This document shows positions 1 to 8,132 of a DNA stretch of 14,580 nucleotides, piece by piece. The DNA lies in the NCBI GenBank assembly GCA_023460055.1, contig JAEWRJ010000125.1, forward strand, positions 1 through 14,580, given 5' to 3'. This stretch comes from Bacillota bacterium. Lineage in GTDB: Bacteria > Bacillota > Clostridia > Christensenellales > Aristaeellaceae. Both the position numbers and the translations under genes were made by a program. The notes beneath the pieces are model-generated. The model had not been told where the DNA came from, searched no databases, and saw only the letters and a list, made by a program, of their open reading frames with translations. Position 1 is the stretch's first letter; each line of letters begins with the position of its first letter.

Positions 1-1224
1 GTCTTTACCCCGCAGTCGACATCTCAGGTATTTCAAAGCCACCTGATGATGTACGGGCACGCTGGGCATGAAGGCCGCGTGATCGATGAGTGCATGGCCG
101 TGATGATGAAGGCGCCCCGCAGCTATACGCGCGAGGATGTGGCCGAGATCCATCTGCATGGCGGCGAATATGTAACGGGGAAACTGCTGAGCGCCTTATG
201 GGCGCTTGGGGCGGTTCCTGCCGAGCCGGGTGAGTTTACCAAGCGCGCTTTTTTAAACGGGCGCGTGGATCTCAGCCGCGCCGAGGCGGTGATGCAGCTG
301 ATCGAGGCCGCAGGCGAACGTTCCGCCCGCGCGGCTGTGCGCGATCTGCAGGGCGGGGCCAGCGCTTTTATCAGGAGCGCGCAGGAGGAACTGACCGGGA
401 TCCTGTCCGGTGTCGCGGCGGCTCTTGATTATCCGGAGGAGATATCACAGGAGGAAGCGGCGGGAGACCTGCTGCCCAGGGTGCGCCGGCTGGCTGAGCG
501 TTTGTTCAGCGCCTGCGATGAGCGCGCGGCGCGCATCCTGGATCAGGGGCTGGAGGTTGTGATCGTCGGGCGTCCCAATGTGGGCAAATCCTCCCTGCTC
601 AATATCCTGCTGGGGGAAGAACGGGCGATCGTGACGGATGAGGCCGGCACCACGCGCGATATCGTGCGCGGCAGCACAATGCTTGGCGGTGTGCGTGTCA
701 ATTTCTCTGATACCGCCGGGATCCGGGACAGCAATCAGAAGGCCGAAAAGATCGGCATTGATCTGGCCAAGCAGCGGCTGGCAAGCGCCGATCTGGTGCT
801 GGCAGTGTTTGACCGGGGTGATGACATCAGCGAAGAAGATAAGGTCATCCTGGAGCTCATCCGCGAACAGCCTCACCTTTTAGTACTCAATAAATCCGAT
901 CTGCCGCCTAATCCCGGCTGGCCGGAAGGGATTTCGATCAGCGCCAGGACGGGTGAAGGCGTTGAGGAGCTGAAGGCTGCCATCCAAAGCCGGGCAGGGC
1001 GGGCCGGGGAAGGCGAGTTAAGCCTGCTGCGGCATATGCGGCTGGCCCGGCGCGCGGCGGAGTCGCTGATAGAAGCGGAAGCCGCCCTGAAGCGCATGGA
1101 GCCGCTTGATCTTGTTGCCGTTCATCTGCATGAGGCACTTTACGCGCTGGGTGAGGTGACCGGCGAGCAGGTAACCGAGGGGCTGCTGGATAAGATATTC
1201 TCCGGCTTTTGTGTCGGAAAATAA
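1..1224 (+). CDS. mnmE: tRNA modification GTPase MnmE (5' end outside window)
   Basis: MnmE is a cytoplasmic dimeric GTPase that, with MnmG, installs the (carboxymethyl)aminomethyl group on C5 of the wobble uridine of certain tRNAs. The frame is open from base 1, so the first ATG at 46 is internal. 407 codons are visible against about 455 in the family, so roughly 50 N-terminal residues of the folate-binding domain are missing. The G domain is complete: Walker A GRPNVGKS at 568-591, DTAG at 709-720 and NKSD at 889-900. The last residues, FSGFCVGK, match the conserved FCIGK-type C-terminus whose cysteine is essential in this family. mnmG, often the next gene in other genomes, does not follow. 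A secreted-protein gene starts 27 bases downstream instead. Identification is secure. Confidence 0.97.
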   Translation, partial: VFTPQSTSQVFQSHLMMYGHAGHEGRVIDECMAVMMKAPRSYTREDVAEIHLHGGEYVTGKLLSALWALGAVPAEPGEFTKRAFLNGRVDLSRAEAVMQLIEAAGERSARAAVRDLQGGASAFIRSAQEELTGILSGVAAALDYPEEISQEEAAGDLLPRVRRLAERLFSACDERAARILDQGLEVVIVGRPNVGKSSLLNILLGEERAIVTDEAGTTRDIVRGSTMLGGVRVNFSDTAGIRDSNQKAEKIGIDLAKQRLASADLVLAVFDRGDDISEEDKVILELIREQPHLLVLNKSDLPPNPGWPEGISISARTGEGVEELKAAIQSRAGRAGEGELSLLRHMRLARRAAESLIEAEAALKRMEPLDLVAVHLHEALYALGEVTGEQVTEGLLDKIFSGFCVGK

Positions 1225-1251
1225 TACATAGAGATAAAAGAAGGCAAATCA

Positions 1252-2100
1252 ATGAAAAAGGCATGCGTATTTTTGCTGGGGGTTCTTCTGCTGGCCTCCC
1301 CGGTTTTCTCCCTCGCGCAGGAGGCTATGGTGTTCCCTGATCTGCGCGCTCTGGCCCCTGAGGGGACCTTTCTCCCTGAGGGCGCGCAGCCCCAGTTGAC
1401 CGAAACAAGCTACAAGAGTGACAGTGTTTCCATCAGCATCGAGAAACGGCGCGAGTACAACAGCGATGTGTATATCGCCGACATCTACCTGGCCGATGTA
1501 CAGCATCTGCGCCGCGCCTTCAGCCACGAGAAGTGGGGGTCAAACGCGCAGAGCCCTGGCGTTCTGGTGGCGCAGAGCAGCGCGCTGCTTGCCATTACGG
1601 GGGATTACTCCAGCCTGTTTGATAAAGGGCTGGTGGTCGCCAACGGAGAGATCCTTCGCAAAACCGCAAATGCCTTGCGCCACAATTGCGTCATCTACCC
1701 CGATGGGCGGATGGAGACCTGGGGGCGCAATGAAATGGATGTAGAGACGGTGCTGGAGGAACCCGTGTGGCAGAGCTTCCTGTTTGGGCCTGAGCTGCTG
1801 GGCGACGAAGGGAAAGCCTTTGAAAAATTTAATTCCAAGATCGGCGCGGCCAACCCGCGCAGCGTAATCGGCTATCACGCCCCCGGCCATTACAGCTTTG
1901 TGCTGGTGGACGGGCGCAGCGATGATAACCGGGGCTGGAAGCTGGTGCAGCTGAGTGAATTTATGGAGAGCCTTGGCTGCAAGGCCGCTTATAACCTGGA
2001 CGGCGGGCAAAGCGCGGTGATGATATTTATGGGCCAGAAGGTCAATGATCCCTATAAGGGCGGCCGCGCGCTCAATGATATGGTATATATCGGTGAATAA
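1252..2100 (+). CDS. Secreted phosphodiester glycosidase-like protein (NAGPA/DUF2233 domain)
   Basis: The 282-residue product starts with a classic signal peptide: MKK, a hydrophobic stretch at about 5-19, and probable cleavage near Ala22. The rest resembles the NAGPA domain (phosphodiester alpha-GlcNAcase-like), which in bacteria is exported and thought to act on cell-wall or exopolysaccharide phosphodiesters. Visible family marks are ITGDYSS (115-121) followed by GLVVANGEI (126-134), NPRSVIG (201-207), VLVDGRS (217-223), and the signature NLDGGQSAVM (248-257). The last motif is usually NLDGGGSS, so Gly-to-Gln and Ser-to-Ala changes occur at the presumed active-site loop. The ATG is supported by AGAAGG at 1239-1244 with a 7-base spacer. 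It lies 27 bases after mnmE and 12 bases before the membrane protein, consistent with co-transcription. The exact substrate cannot be read from the sequence. Confidence 0.87.
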   Translation: MKKACVFLLGVLLLASPVFSLAQEAMVFPDLRALAPEGTFLPEGAQPQLTETSYKSDSVSISIEKRREYNSDVYIADIYLADVQHLRRAFSHEKWGSNAQSPGVLVAQSSALLAITGDYSSLFDKGLVVANGEILRKTANALRHNCVIYPDGRMETWGRNEMDVETVLEEPVWQSFLFGPELLGDEGKAFEKFNSKIGAANPRSVIGYHAPGHYSFVLVDGRSDDNRGWKLVQLSEFMESLGCKAAYNLDGGQSAVMIFMGQKVNDPYKGGRALNDMVYIGE

Positions 2101-2112
2101 GAGGGGTCAGGC

Positions 2113-3474
2113 ATGGATAAAGGCGGATCTCGGGACATGTCAAAGCGGATGCTGCAGAGCCTCGGCAAGATCGTCTACAATGGCTGGTTTGTAGCGGGGG
2201 ACGAGCAAAGCAACGCGGCGCGCCGCAAGCTTTTGATTCACAACGTCGCGGCAAACATCATCGCTAACCTGATCGGCGGCAACTTCCTGACCGGCCTGCT
2301 GCTTCTGATGCAGGCAGATGACGCTTTTGTCGGGTTGATCCCGATGCTGACCTTTGCCGGAAACCTGATGCAGCTGCTGTCACCCTATGTTCTGGAGCGC
2401 TTTGAGAGAAGAAAGCCCATACTGATCGCCGTGCGCGCGGCGATGCACGCGATCAATATTGTATTCATTGCCCTGATCCCGCTGATGCCTGCCGCCACCC
2501 ATACCCGCCTGATGCTGCTGGCGGCCAGCGTGCTGATCGTCAATATACTGAATGCCTTCTTGAACCCCGGCATGTCCATCTGGCATATCGGCCATATTCC
2601 GCCAGGGGTGCGGGTTCAGTACTTCTCTACCATGCATCTGCTAAACGGCGTTGCCATCGCGCTGTTCAACCTTGGCGGCTCCTTCGTGGTCGATAAGTTT
2701 AAGACACAGGGGCAGGAGCTGCTTGGCCTTGAGATCCTGCGCGTCCTCGCGCTGGCGATTGCGGTCTATGACATCGTCAATCTTACGCGCATCAAGGAGC
2801 TGCCTTACGCCAAGTCAGGCAAACGCGTCAGCCTGAAGGAACTGCTCATCAGACCTTTCCATAACAAGATCTATATGCGCAGCGTGCTTGTCATCTTTAT
2901 CTGGGCGCTGCTGGCCAACATGCCCGGCTCCTTCTATACCGTTTATCTCCTGAAGGAACAGCATGTCAGCTACTCCTATATCAATACGGTGGCCATGTTT
3001 AATGTGGTGGTGCTGATCCTCATGACGCCTGTCTGGCGGAGGATCTATATAAAGCACAGCTGGCTCAAGCCGCTCTCCGCAGCGATGATGCTGTTGTCGC
3101 TTCATTACCTGCTGCTGGCCTTTGCCTCCGGCAGCCTTCTGTTTCTGTACCCCATCGGCATGATCATCAACTATCTGTGCGTCAGCGGGATCAACCTGGC
3201 GTTTTCCAGCGTCGGCTACATCAATATACCGGAAGATAACCAGACCATGTACATCAGTTTCTATGCCACGGCCAACAACCTGGCAGCACTGGCCGCGGCC
3301 ACCATTTCAAGGACCTTTGTCTCGGGCCTTGGCGGGCTTCGCTTTCATATTCTCGGCGTGCCTTTCGGGGAGAAGCAGCTGCTGATGCTGATGCTCTGCT
3401 TTTTGATGCTGGGCGGAGGCTTCCTTGTCCGCTTTTTGTATCAAAAGAATAAGGTTCAAGGGCACCAGTATTGA
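2113..3474 (+). CDS. MFS-type 12-helix membrane transporter
   Basis: This 453-residue protein has about twelve hydrophobic segments in two groups of six. A central loop around residues 225-250 includes the basic stretch KSGKRVSLKELLIRPF, the usual major facilitator plan. A short basic linker, ERFERRKP, follows the second helix where the MFS motif A loop normally lies. The N-terminus has no signal peptide; about 40 mostly polar residues precede helix 1. The ATG at 2113 is preceded by GAGGGG (2101-2106) with a 6-base spacer. An alternative ATG at 2146 is also possible. The gene follows the NAGPA-type gene by 12 bases and is probably its operon partner, which suggests uptake or export linked to envelope glycan or sugar-phosphate material. 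The substrate is unknown. Distant relatives with other annotations are possible, but the MFS fold is the best reading. Confidence 0.82.
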   Translation: MDKGGSRDMSKRMLQSLGKIVYNGWFVAGDEQSNAARRKLLIHNVAANIIANLIGGNFLTGLLLLMQADDAFVGLIPMLTFAGNLMQLLSPYVLERFERRKPILIAVRAAMHAINIVFIALIPLMPAATHTRLMLLAASVLIVNILNAFLNPGMSIWHIGHIPPGVRVQYFSTMHLLNGVAIALFNLGGSFVVDKFKTQGQELLGLEILRVLALAIAVYDIVNLTRIKELPYAKSGKRVSLKELLIRPFHNKIYMRSVLVIFIWALLANMPGSFYTVYLLKEQHVSYSYINTVAMFNVVVLILMTPVWRRIYIKHSWLKPLSAAMMLLSLHYLLLAFASGSLLFLYPIGMIINYLCVSGINLAFSSVGYINIPEDNQTMYISFYATANNLAALAAATISRTFVSGLGGLRFHILGVPFGEKQLLMLMLCFLMLGGGFLVRFLYQKNKVQGHQY

Positions 3475-3492
3475 AAGTTCATTCACGAAAAA

Positions 3493-3524
3493 GTGGCTAT
3501 CTTATTTGATAGCCACCTTCTGTT
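3493..3524. terminator. Bidirectional intrinsic terminator between convergent genes
   Basis: A perfect 9-bp stem, GTGGCTATC (3493-3501) with GATAGCCAC (3508-3516), encloses a 6-base loop, 19 bases after the stop of the MFS-type gene. On the plus strand it is followed by a mixed T-rich stretch. On the minus strand the same stem is followed directly by TTTTT (complement of 3488-3492). It can therefore end both the plus-strand mnmE operon and the minus-strand small secreted gene. Confidence 0.8.
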
Positions 3525-3565
3525 ATTATAGAATGTCGATTAGCGAAAGGTGAGTATAATGCAGG

Positions 3566-3844
3566 TCAAGAGATTCTATCAGGATCAAGATACCAGGGGC
3601 CATATTCCCATAGGGTGTCGTAATTCCATTTTTTGTAACAAGCCCCGCACTGCTCATATGTGTTGAATACTCGAACCTCTCTTATATAATTTCCACTAGT
3701 TTGATAGTAAAACATTTCGAACACTTTCTTGCTGGAAACATATCCAGCACGTTGACAATAAGGGCAAGCCTGTGCGGCAAATGAAGGGAGAGTTATTGAG
3801 ATTAAGATCACAGCGAGCAAGATTACCGAGAAAATCCTTTTCAT
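3566..3844 (-). CDS. Small secreted protein with two CxxC motifs, function unknown
   Basis: The 92-residue protein starts MKRIFS, followed by a hydrophobic run (7-19) and the signal-peptidase-like sites SFA/A or AQA/C, so it is predicted to be exported. The mature part is about 66-68 residues, rich in Tyr, Trp and Phe. It contains CPYC (27-30) and CGAC (66-69), the spacing of paired zinc knuckles or two redox pairs. I do not recognise a family. The start is very well supported: AAGGAGGA (complement of 3851-3858) lies 6 bases before the ATG, below a consensus promoter. Codon use differs from all neighbours (ATA, AGA, AGT, GTA, GGA are common) and the gene sits in an AT-rich patch, hinting at recent acquisition. 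It is transcribed alone, between two terminators. The presence of a real gene is likely; the function is open. Confidence 0.8.
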   Translation of the reverse strand: MKRIFSVILLAVILISITLPSFAAQACPYCQRAGYVSSKKVFEMFYYQTSGNYIREVRVFNTYEQCGACYKKWNYDTLWEYGPWYLDPDRIS

Positions 3845-3867
3845 AACAAATCCTCCTTAATTAATGG

Positions 3868-3933
<66 letters not shown>

Positions 3934-3984
3934 CCTTAAAGAATTTTGATGTCTAACACTGAATAACTAACTGTCCAACGAAAG

Positions 3985-4022
3985 TAAAAATGAACCCATG
4001 ACGAGGGGCGACATGGATTCAT
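3985..4022 (-). terminator. Intrinsic terminator of the CotH-kinase gene
   Basis: On the minus strand, ATGAATCCATG (complement of 4012-4022) pairs with CATGGGTTCAT (complement of 3990-4000). This gives an 11-bp stem with one G-T wobble and an 11-base loop. The 3' arm runs straight into TTTTTA. The hairpin starts 17 bases after the CotH stop codon, so it should insulate that gene from the small secreted gene downstream. Confidence 0.75.
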
Positions 4023-4038
4023 GTATAATAATTATAGA

Positions 4039-7000
4039 CTAAAGAATCTCCTTATCATATTTATTCAAATCAGCTTCCGGTGGAAAGGTAGGTTTAGGGC
4101 CGCAGTATTCGGTCATCTGCTGGTCTGTCAGCTTGAACCATTCCTGCATCTGCACCCAAGCATGCCGTGGGCGCTTGCGGATGACGTTGCGCAGCCGCTC
4201 GATGCGCTGCTCCCAGTAGCGCATGGCGCCGTCCGGGGTGTTGGGCTGGTCTGAAGCGATATTCTTCAGGTTCTGGGCCGCCCATCGGTCCCAGTGCAGG
4301 CGCATTTCCGGCTTGAGGATGCCGTAGCAGATATCCAGCTGCTCCATCATCCTCTCCGTCGTGAAATACTTGAAGATTTCACCAAATCGCCGCAGGAAGG
4401 TATCGCGCAGCTGATCATTTTCGAGCAGCTTGATAAACAGGGCGTTATCCAGGTCGTCCTGCGCGCCGTGCCCCTTGGGGTTGAGCATGTTGCGCATGCC
4501 ATTATTGCGTGCCTCATAGAGGCCGTAATCCATGTCAAAGAGTATCCAGCGCCATTTGCCGCCGGGCACTTTGTAGGCGCGGATGTTGCCCGAGTCGGTA
4601 TTGGCAAAGAACATCTGGAAGGCCAGATAATCCATCAGGTTGTCGATGTCGATATTGTCCTGGAGAAACTGCACGTCTGCCAGGTTGTTTTTGGTGTCCA
4701 GCGTTTTGACCTTGCTCATCAGCTCCTTCCATTCCTGATTGGAGCCGTAGTAGGCTTTGTCATCGGCCTCGATGATGTTCATGTTGTCCGCTTCTTCAAG
4801 CGGGATCCCCTCATGCTGGGCCACGAAATAGCGGCTGACGCGCTCACGCAGGTTATAGTGCCCCCAGTACTGGCCGTTGATGTAGACGATCACAGGCTGC
4901 CAGGCCTGGTTGATGACGGTGGTGTCCGTGATCTGGTTGATCAGGCGGCTTTGCAGGCCGTCGATCAGACGGGTCCATACGGCGTCGTTGCCGCTGACGC
5001 GCAGCACCAGCGATTTGTACTGCTCAAAGGGCCTGTCGGGGAAGACGGCGGCGTTGAAGTAGCGCTCGCCCAGACCGGCCTTGGCGACCAGCTTCAGCGA
5101 CTTCTGCGGCATGTCCAGCGAGTACTGGCCGATGATGCCCATTGTCACACCCTGGCTGAAGACGGTGGCGCTGCCGTCAGCCTTGAACATTTCGGCATAA
5201 GCCTGCCGCCGCTCCTTGCCGTGCAGGCGGTAAACCGGGGTCGGGTGGCGGAAGGGGATGCTGTCATAAGCCGCCAGATTGATCGGCGTGCCGTCCTCAT
5301 TGAGACCCGCCGCGAACATGCCTGTCTCGTTGTTCCACAGTTCCCAGGGGTCGATCACCAGCGATACGACCGGCAGGGTGAAATAGGTTTTCATGATGAA
5401 GCTTGCCGTCACGGTCTGGGAGGGCTGCATCCCCGGCATAAACGCGCGCACGCGCAGGGCAGTGGTCGACATGATCTCGATGGGGCCGGTGTAAAGCTGG
5501 CCTTGATCGATGGTGGGGATGCTCCCATCGGTGGTATAGCGGATCTGTGCTCCGGGCTGTGCCGTGATGCTCAGCACTACGTTATCCTTATACAGGCCGC
5601 CAGCCTGGGAGAGAACCGGCCTTGCGGTAAAGCCCGCGAAGCCTGTGCCGTTTGGCTGTCCGGGTGTCGGCGTGTCATAATAAAAAAAGCCGTCCCTCTC
5701 CAGTGACCGGCCGTAGCTTATGTTGAGGGGGATTTCACTGAGCACTACCCTGTCCAGCACCCGGCCTTCGGAATCCGAGAAGGTCATCACCTCGCCGCCC
5801 ATACGCGCCAGCGCGAAGCTGGCATGAAGGGCAGCGGTGTTTGTGCCCGGGCTTTCGCTTTTATCAAGCATTACCATCTTGTATTCGCCCGGGTAGATGG
5901 CGGTGCCCTGAGGAAAACGCCATTTTCTGGGCCAGCTGAGGCTGTCGGACAGCCCGTAGCCCGACAGATCGTGTACCTTGTCGGTGGGGTTGTACAGTTC
6001 GACCCAGTCACCGGCTTCCAGGCCCGCCGCGGCGGGAAAGCTGTCATTGCTTGACATCACTTCCGATATATACACGCCGATCGGATTCAGGCTGCGAAGA
6101 AAACGGTCTGCCTGGGCGGCGCCGGCCGCGTTATTGGGCGCGCCGGGGGTGCCGATATCAAATACGCGCCAGGTATCGCTGTCCTGGTCGCGTCCCCAGC
6201 TGCGGTCCGCGGGCACAAGGCTGTACTGCACGCGGTCGAGCAGCTGGCCCTGGCGGGTGCTGAGCGTCAGGATTTCACCCTCAGCGGACAGCGAGAAGTT
6301 GGTGTGCGGGAAACCCTGGGGGCTGACGCGGTCTTTGCCTGAAGCAAAGACAAGATAATAGCCCCCGGCGGGTATAAAGGCGCCTTCTGGGAACACCCAC
6401 TTGACAGGCCTGTCGGGGTTGTCGCTCAAGGCGAGGTTATCCAGTGAAATGTCCTTACCGGAACGGTTATACAGCTCAATCCAGTCGCTCAGTTCTCCAT
6501 CCTCATCGCGCAGGCCGGAGCGGGGCGCGGGCATCAGTTCGCTGATCACGATGTCGCCGGGGGCGACGCCGTACTGTGACAGGTAGCTCTGGTGCCCCTG
6601 GGGGGAGTTGGGAAAGCCGGGGGAATAGTAATCCGCTTTCTGGTAGGTGCCGTCTTCCATCAGGGCATATGATTCATTGGAGTTAAGCGTAGGTAGCTTC
6701 AGGTCCCGCAGCACGTGCCCGTTTGTATCGAACACATAGATTTCGGTGCCGATGCTGCTCAATTTAAACTTGGCGTGGTAGGGGCCGCCCGGATCGTTGG
6801 CGTTGAGGTTATCGCAAAAAACAATGACCCGCTCACCGGGCTTTAGGATATGCGCGGGAAATATAAACTTCGCCTTATCGGGGCGGTTTGACAGGGTAAT
6901 GTCCAGCAGGTCTATATCCGTATCCCCATGGTTTGCCAGTTCCAGCCAGTCGACAAAGTTGCCGCCTTCATCGGGATAGGCACTGGCGTTTGCGCTCATG

Positions 7001-7197
7001 GCTTCGCTGATCACCAGACCCTCATAGACGGAGACCACCTGTCCCTGGGCGTTGACGTTCAGCGCTGATTTGGTCGGCTCGCTGGGTGAGATGATGATCA
7101 GCACAGCCAGGATAATAACAAACAAGACCAGCAGACTGAGGTTTCTCGCCTGTCTGCGGCCGCGTCTGGGGGTTTTTCGGGGATTGGAACGCATCAT
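4039..7197 (-). CDS. Membrane-anchored CotH-family kinase with three lamin-tail domains
   Basis: This 1052-residue protein has a very basic N-terminus (1-19) and one hydrophobic anchor (20-37), so the bulk should face outward. Three lamin-tail (LTD) repeats follow at about 59-199, 214-356 and 373-516. Each opens with ISE(A/L/V)M, has DW(L/I/V)EL, and closes with PG(F/A/Q)PN. A chitobiase-like beta-sandwich (about 523-602, RYTTDGSIPT) precedes the CotH kinase domain (about 605-990). Candidate catalytic elements are NTDSGN (866-871) and FDMDYG (887-892), which supply the conserved Asp residues of this atypical Ser/Thr kinase fold; YNLRERVSRYF (781-791) is also typical. CotH phosphorylates coat proteins in Bacillus spores. 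The target here is unknown. The start is Met-Met: AAGGAG lies 4 bases from the first ATG but 7 from the second (7194), so the second may be used. Confidence 0.9.
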   Translation of the reverse strand: MMRSNPRKTPRRGRRQARNLSLLVLFVIILAVLIIISPSEPTKSALNVNAQGQVVSVYEGLVISEAMSANASAYPDEGGNFVDWLELANHGDTDIDLLDITLSNRPDKAKFIFPAHILKPGERVIVFCDNLNANDPGGPYHAKFKLSSIGTEIYVFDTNGHVLRDLKLPTLNSNESYALMEDGTYQKADYYSPGFPNSPQGHQSYLSQYGVAPGDIVISELMPAPRSGLRDEDGELSDWIELYNRSGKDISLDNLALSDNPDRPVKWVFPEGAFIPAGGYYLVFASGKDRVSPQGFPHTNFSLSAEGEILTLSTRQGQLLDRVQYSLVPADRSWGRDQDSDTWRVFDIGTPGAPNNAAGAAQADRFLRSLNPIGVYISEVMSSNDSFPAAAGLEAGDWVELYNPTDKVHDLSGYGLSDSLSWPRKWRFPQGTAIYPGEYKMVMLDKSESPGTNTAALHASFALARMGGEVMTFSDSEGRVLDRVVLSEIPLNISYGRSLERDGFFYYDTPTPGQPNGTGFAGFTARPVLSQAGGLYKDNVVLSITAQPGAQIRYTTDGSIPTIDQGQLYTGPIEIMSTTALRVRAFMPGMQPSQTVTASFIMKTYFTLPVVSLVIDPWELWNNETGMFAAGLNEDGTPINLAAYDSIPFRHPTPVYRLHGKERRQAYAEMFKADGSATVFSQGVTMGIIGQYSLDMPQKSLKLVAKAGLGERYFNAAVFPDRPFEQYKSLVLRVSGNDAVWTRLIDGLQSRLINQITDTTVINQAWQPVIVYINGQYWGHYNLRERVSRYFVAQHEGIPLEEADNMNIIEADDKAYYGSNQEWKELMSKVKTLDTKNNLADVQFLQDNIDIDNLMDYLAFQMFFANTDSGNIRAYKVPGGKWRWILFDMDYGLYEARNNGMRNMLNPKGHGAQDDLDNALFIKLLENDQLRDTFLRRFGEIFKYFTTERMMEQLDICYGILKPEMRLHWDRWAAQNLKNIASDQPNTPDGAMRYWEQRIERLRNVIRKRPRHAWVQMQEWFKLTDQQMTEYCGPKPTFPPEADLNKYDKEIL

Positions 7198-7245
7198 ACA
7201 ACTCCTTGTAAACAGCTTGATGCAGGGAGACCCTGAAGCTATTGC

Positions 7246-7254
7246 AGTATAACA
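7246..7254 (-). promoter_or_regulatory. Possible extended -10 promoter for the CotH gene
   Basis: On the minus strand TGTTATACT (complement of 7246-7254) is an extended -10 element (TG-n-TATACT) about 50 bases upstream of the CotH start. No good -35 hexamer is visible 16-18 bases upstream. It would let the CotH gene be expressed apart from the ATP-grasp pair, which ends at 7293. Confidence 0.4.
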
Positions 7255-7292
7255 TGCCGGAAAAGAGAAAGCGACTATATGTTACGGAAAGT

Positions 7293-8132
7293 TTACATAC
7301 TGACGCGGCTCAGTATCAGCGAAAGGTACTCATCGGCGATATCCCGGGCGGTATGCATGTAGAGCATTCGGGTCCCCACGGCATCCTCCGCCTCGTTAAA
7401 GACAAGCCTGCCCTGATGGTAGATGAAGTCTATGCCCACCAGGCCGGTATCAAAGTGCCTGAGCACCCGGCCGACATAATCCCGCAGCTCATCCGTCACC
7501 GGCACGGGAGAGGAACCGCCGCCCAGACCCACATTGCTGCGGAAATCGCTTTCCTGGAAACGCTGCATCGCGGCGATGATCCGGTTGCCCAGCACATAGA
7601 CCCGCAGATCCTTCCCCGGTTCGCCGCACAAGGGCTGCACGACCAGCGTGTCCGGGCTGATCGCCTGGACGGCCTCCTGAAACTCCCTGCTGTCACGGGC
7701 CAGGCGGACAGCGCGCCCCCCGCAGCCGTGCGCGCCTTTGACAACGACGGGGTAGGGGAAGGGGTTCAGGAAAGCCGAGGGGGTTAGGAACGCGGTCGGC
7801 ATCATGGGCAGTTCACCCGCCAGCAGGCTGTGCGTTTTCTGCTTGTCGTTGCAGATGTCGGCCACCTTGGCGTTGTTAAAGCAGGGGATACCCATCCGCT
7901 CAAAATGAGCGCTGAGCAAGGGATAAGGCGCTCGCATGACGGCGAAGTCCGGTCGGGCGTCTCGAAGGCCATGCATCAGAAAATGCTCCCCCTCCCGAAC
8001 GCCCCAGCTGATCTCCTGCGCGGTCACCAGGGTTAGCGTGACCCCGCGCCTGTTCGCGGCGTCCATCCAACGGTCGATAAAAAAGCGGTTTCTGTCGATA
8101 TTGCCTCCATCGTAGATCAGCCAGCCTGTCAT
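7293..8132 (-). CDS. RimK-like ATP-grasp ligase (second of a tandem pair)
   Basis: ATP-grasp enzymes of the RimK type form amide bonds by activating a carboxylate as acyl-phosphate. This 279-residue cytoplasmic protein shows CNDK (94-97), the nucleotide-binding strand VVVKGAHGCGG (129-139), KDLRVYVLG (174-182), DFRSNVGLGGG (196-206) and GIDF (233-236). The last metal-binding motif reads FNEAED (245-250) where RimK has E-V-N, so the metal site is altered, although acidic residues remain. A longer frame reaches 8231, but ATG 8132 is preferred. AAGGAGGC lies about 5 bases upstream, and the ATG overlaps the preceding stop as ATGA, implying translational coupling to the paralogue. The substrate is unknown. 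No candidate precursor peptide lies next to it. It may relate to the spore-associated YheC/YheD type as well as to alpha-L-glutamate ligases. Confidence 0.85.
   Translation of the reverse strand: MTGWLIYDGGNIDRNRFFIDRWMDAANRRGVTLTLVTAQEISWGVREGEHFLMHGLRDARPDFAVMRAPYPLLSAHFERMGIPCFNNAKVADICNDKQKTHSLLAGELPMMPTAFLTPSAFLNPFPYPVVVKGAHGCGGRAVRLARDSREFQEAVQAISPDTLVVQPLCGEPGKDLRVYVLGNRIIAAMQRFQESDFRSNVGLGGGSSPVPVTDELRDYVGRVLRHFDTGLVGIDFIYHQGRLVFNEAEDAVGTRMLYMHTARDIADEYLSLILSRVSM
7297..7316 (-). terminator. Weak hairpin at the end of the ATP-grasp pair
   Basis: ATACTGA (7297-7303) and TCAGTAT (7310-7316) form a 7-bp stem with a 6-base GC-rich loop just before the stop codon of the downstream ATP-grasp gene. 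On the minus strand no clean T-run follows, only GTAAACTTTCC. It could be a partial terminator or an mRNA-stabilising structure, with read-through into the CotH gene. Confidence 0.3.

Noticed and set aside
46..48. ATG at 46 as the start of mnmE
   Set aside because: The frame is open to base 1 with MnmE-like sequence upstream, and the family needs about 50 more N-terminal residues.
3555..3560. Perfect TATAAT on the plus strand just past the 3' end of the small secreted gene
   Set aside because: No -35 hexamer lies 16-18 bases upstream (the site reads AATGTC-like), and it would only drive antisense RNA. Chance matches are expected in AT-rich DNA.
4294..5706. 470-codon plus-strand open frame opposite the CotH gene
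   Set aside because: It is fully antisense to a gene with clear LTD and CotH motifs, shows no ribosome site or recognisable domain, and is explained by GC-biased third codon positions leaving the opposite strand free of stops.
7198..7292. Possible graspetide precursor between the ATP-grasp and CotH genes
   Set aside because: No short frame with a ribosome site and a Thr/Ser-Glu/Asp-rich core was found in this gap or in 8990-9085.
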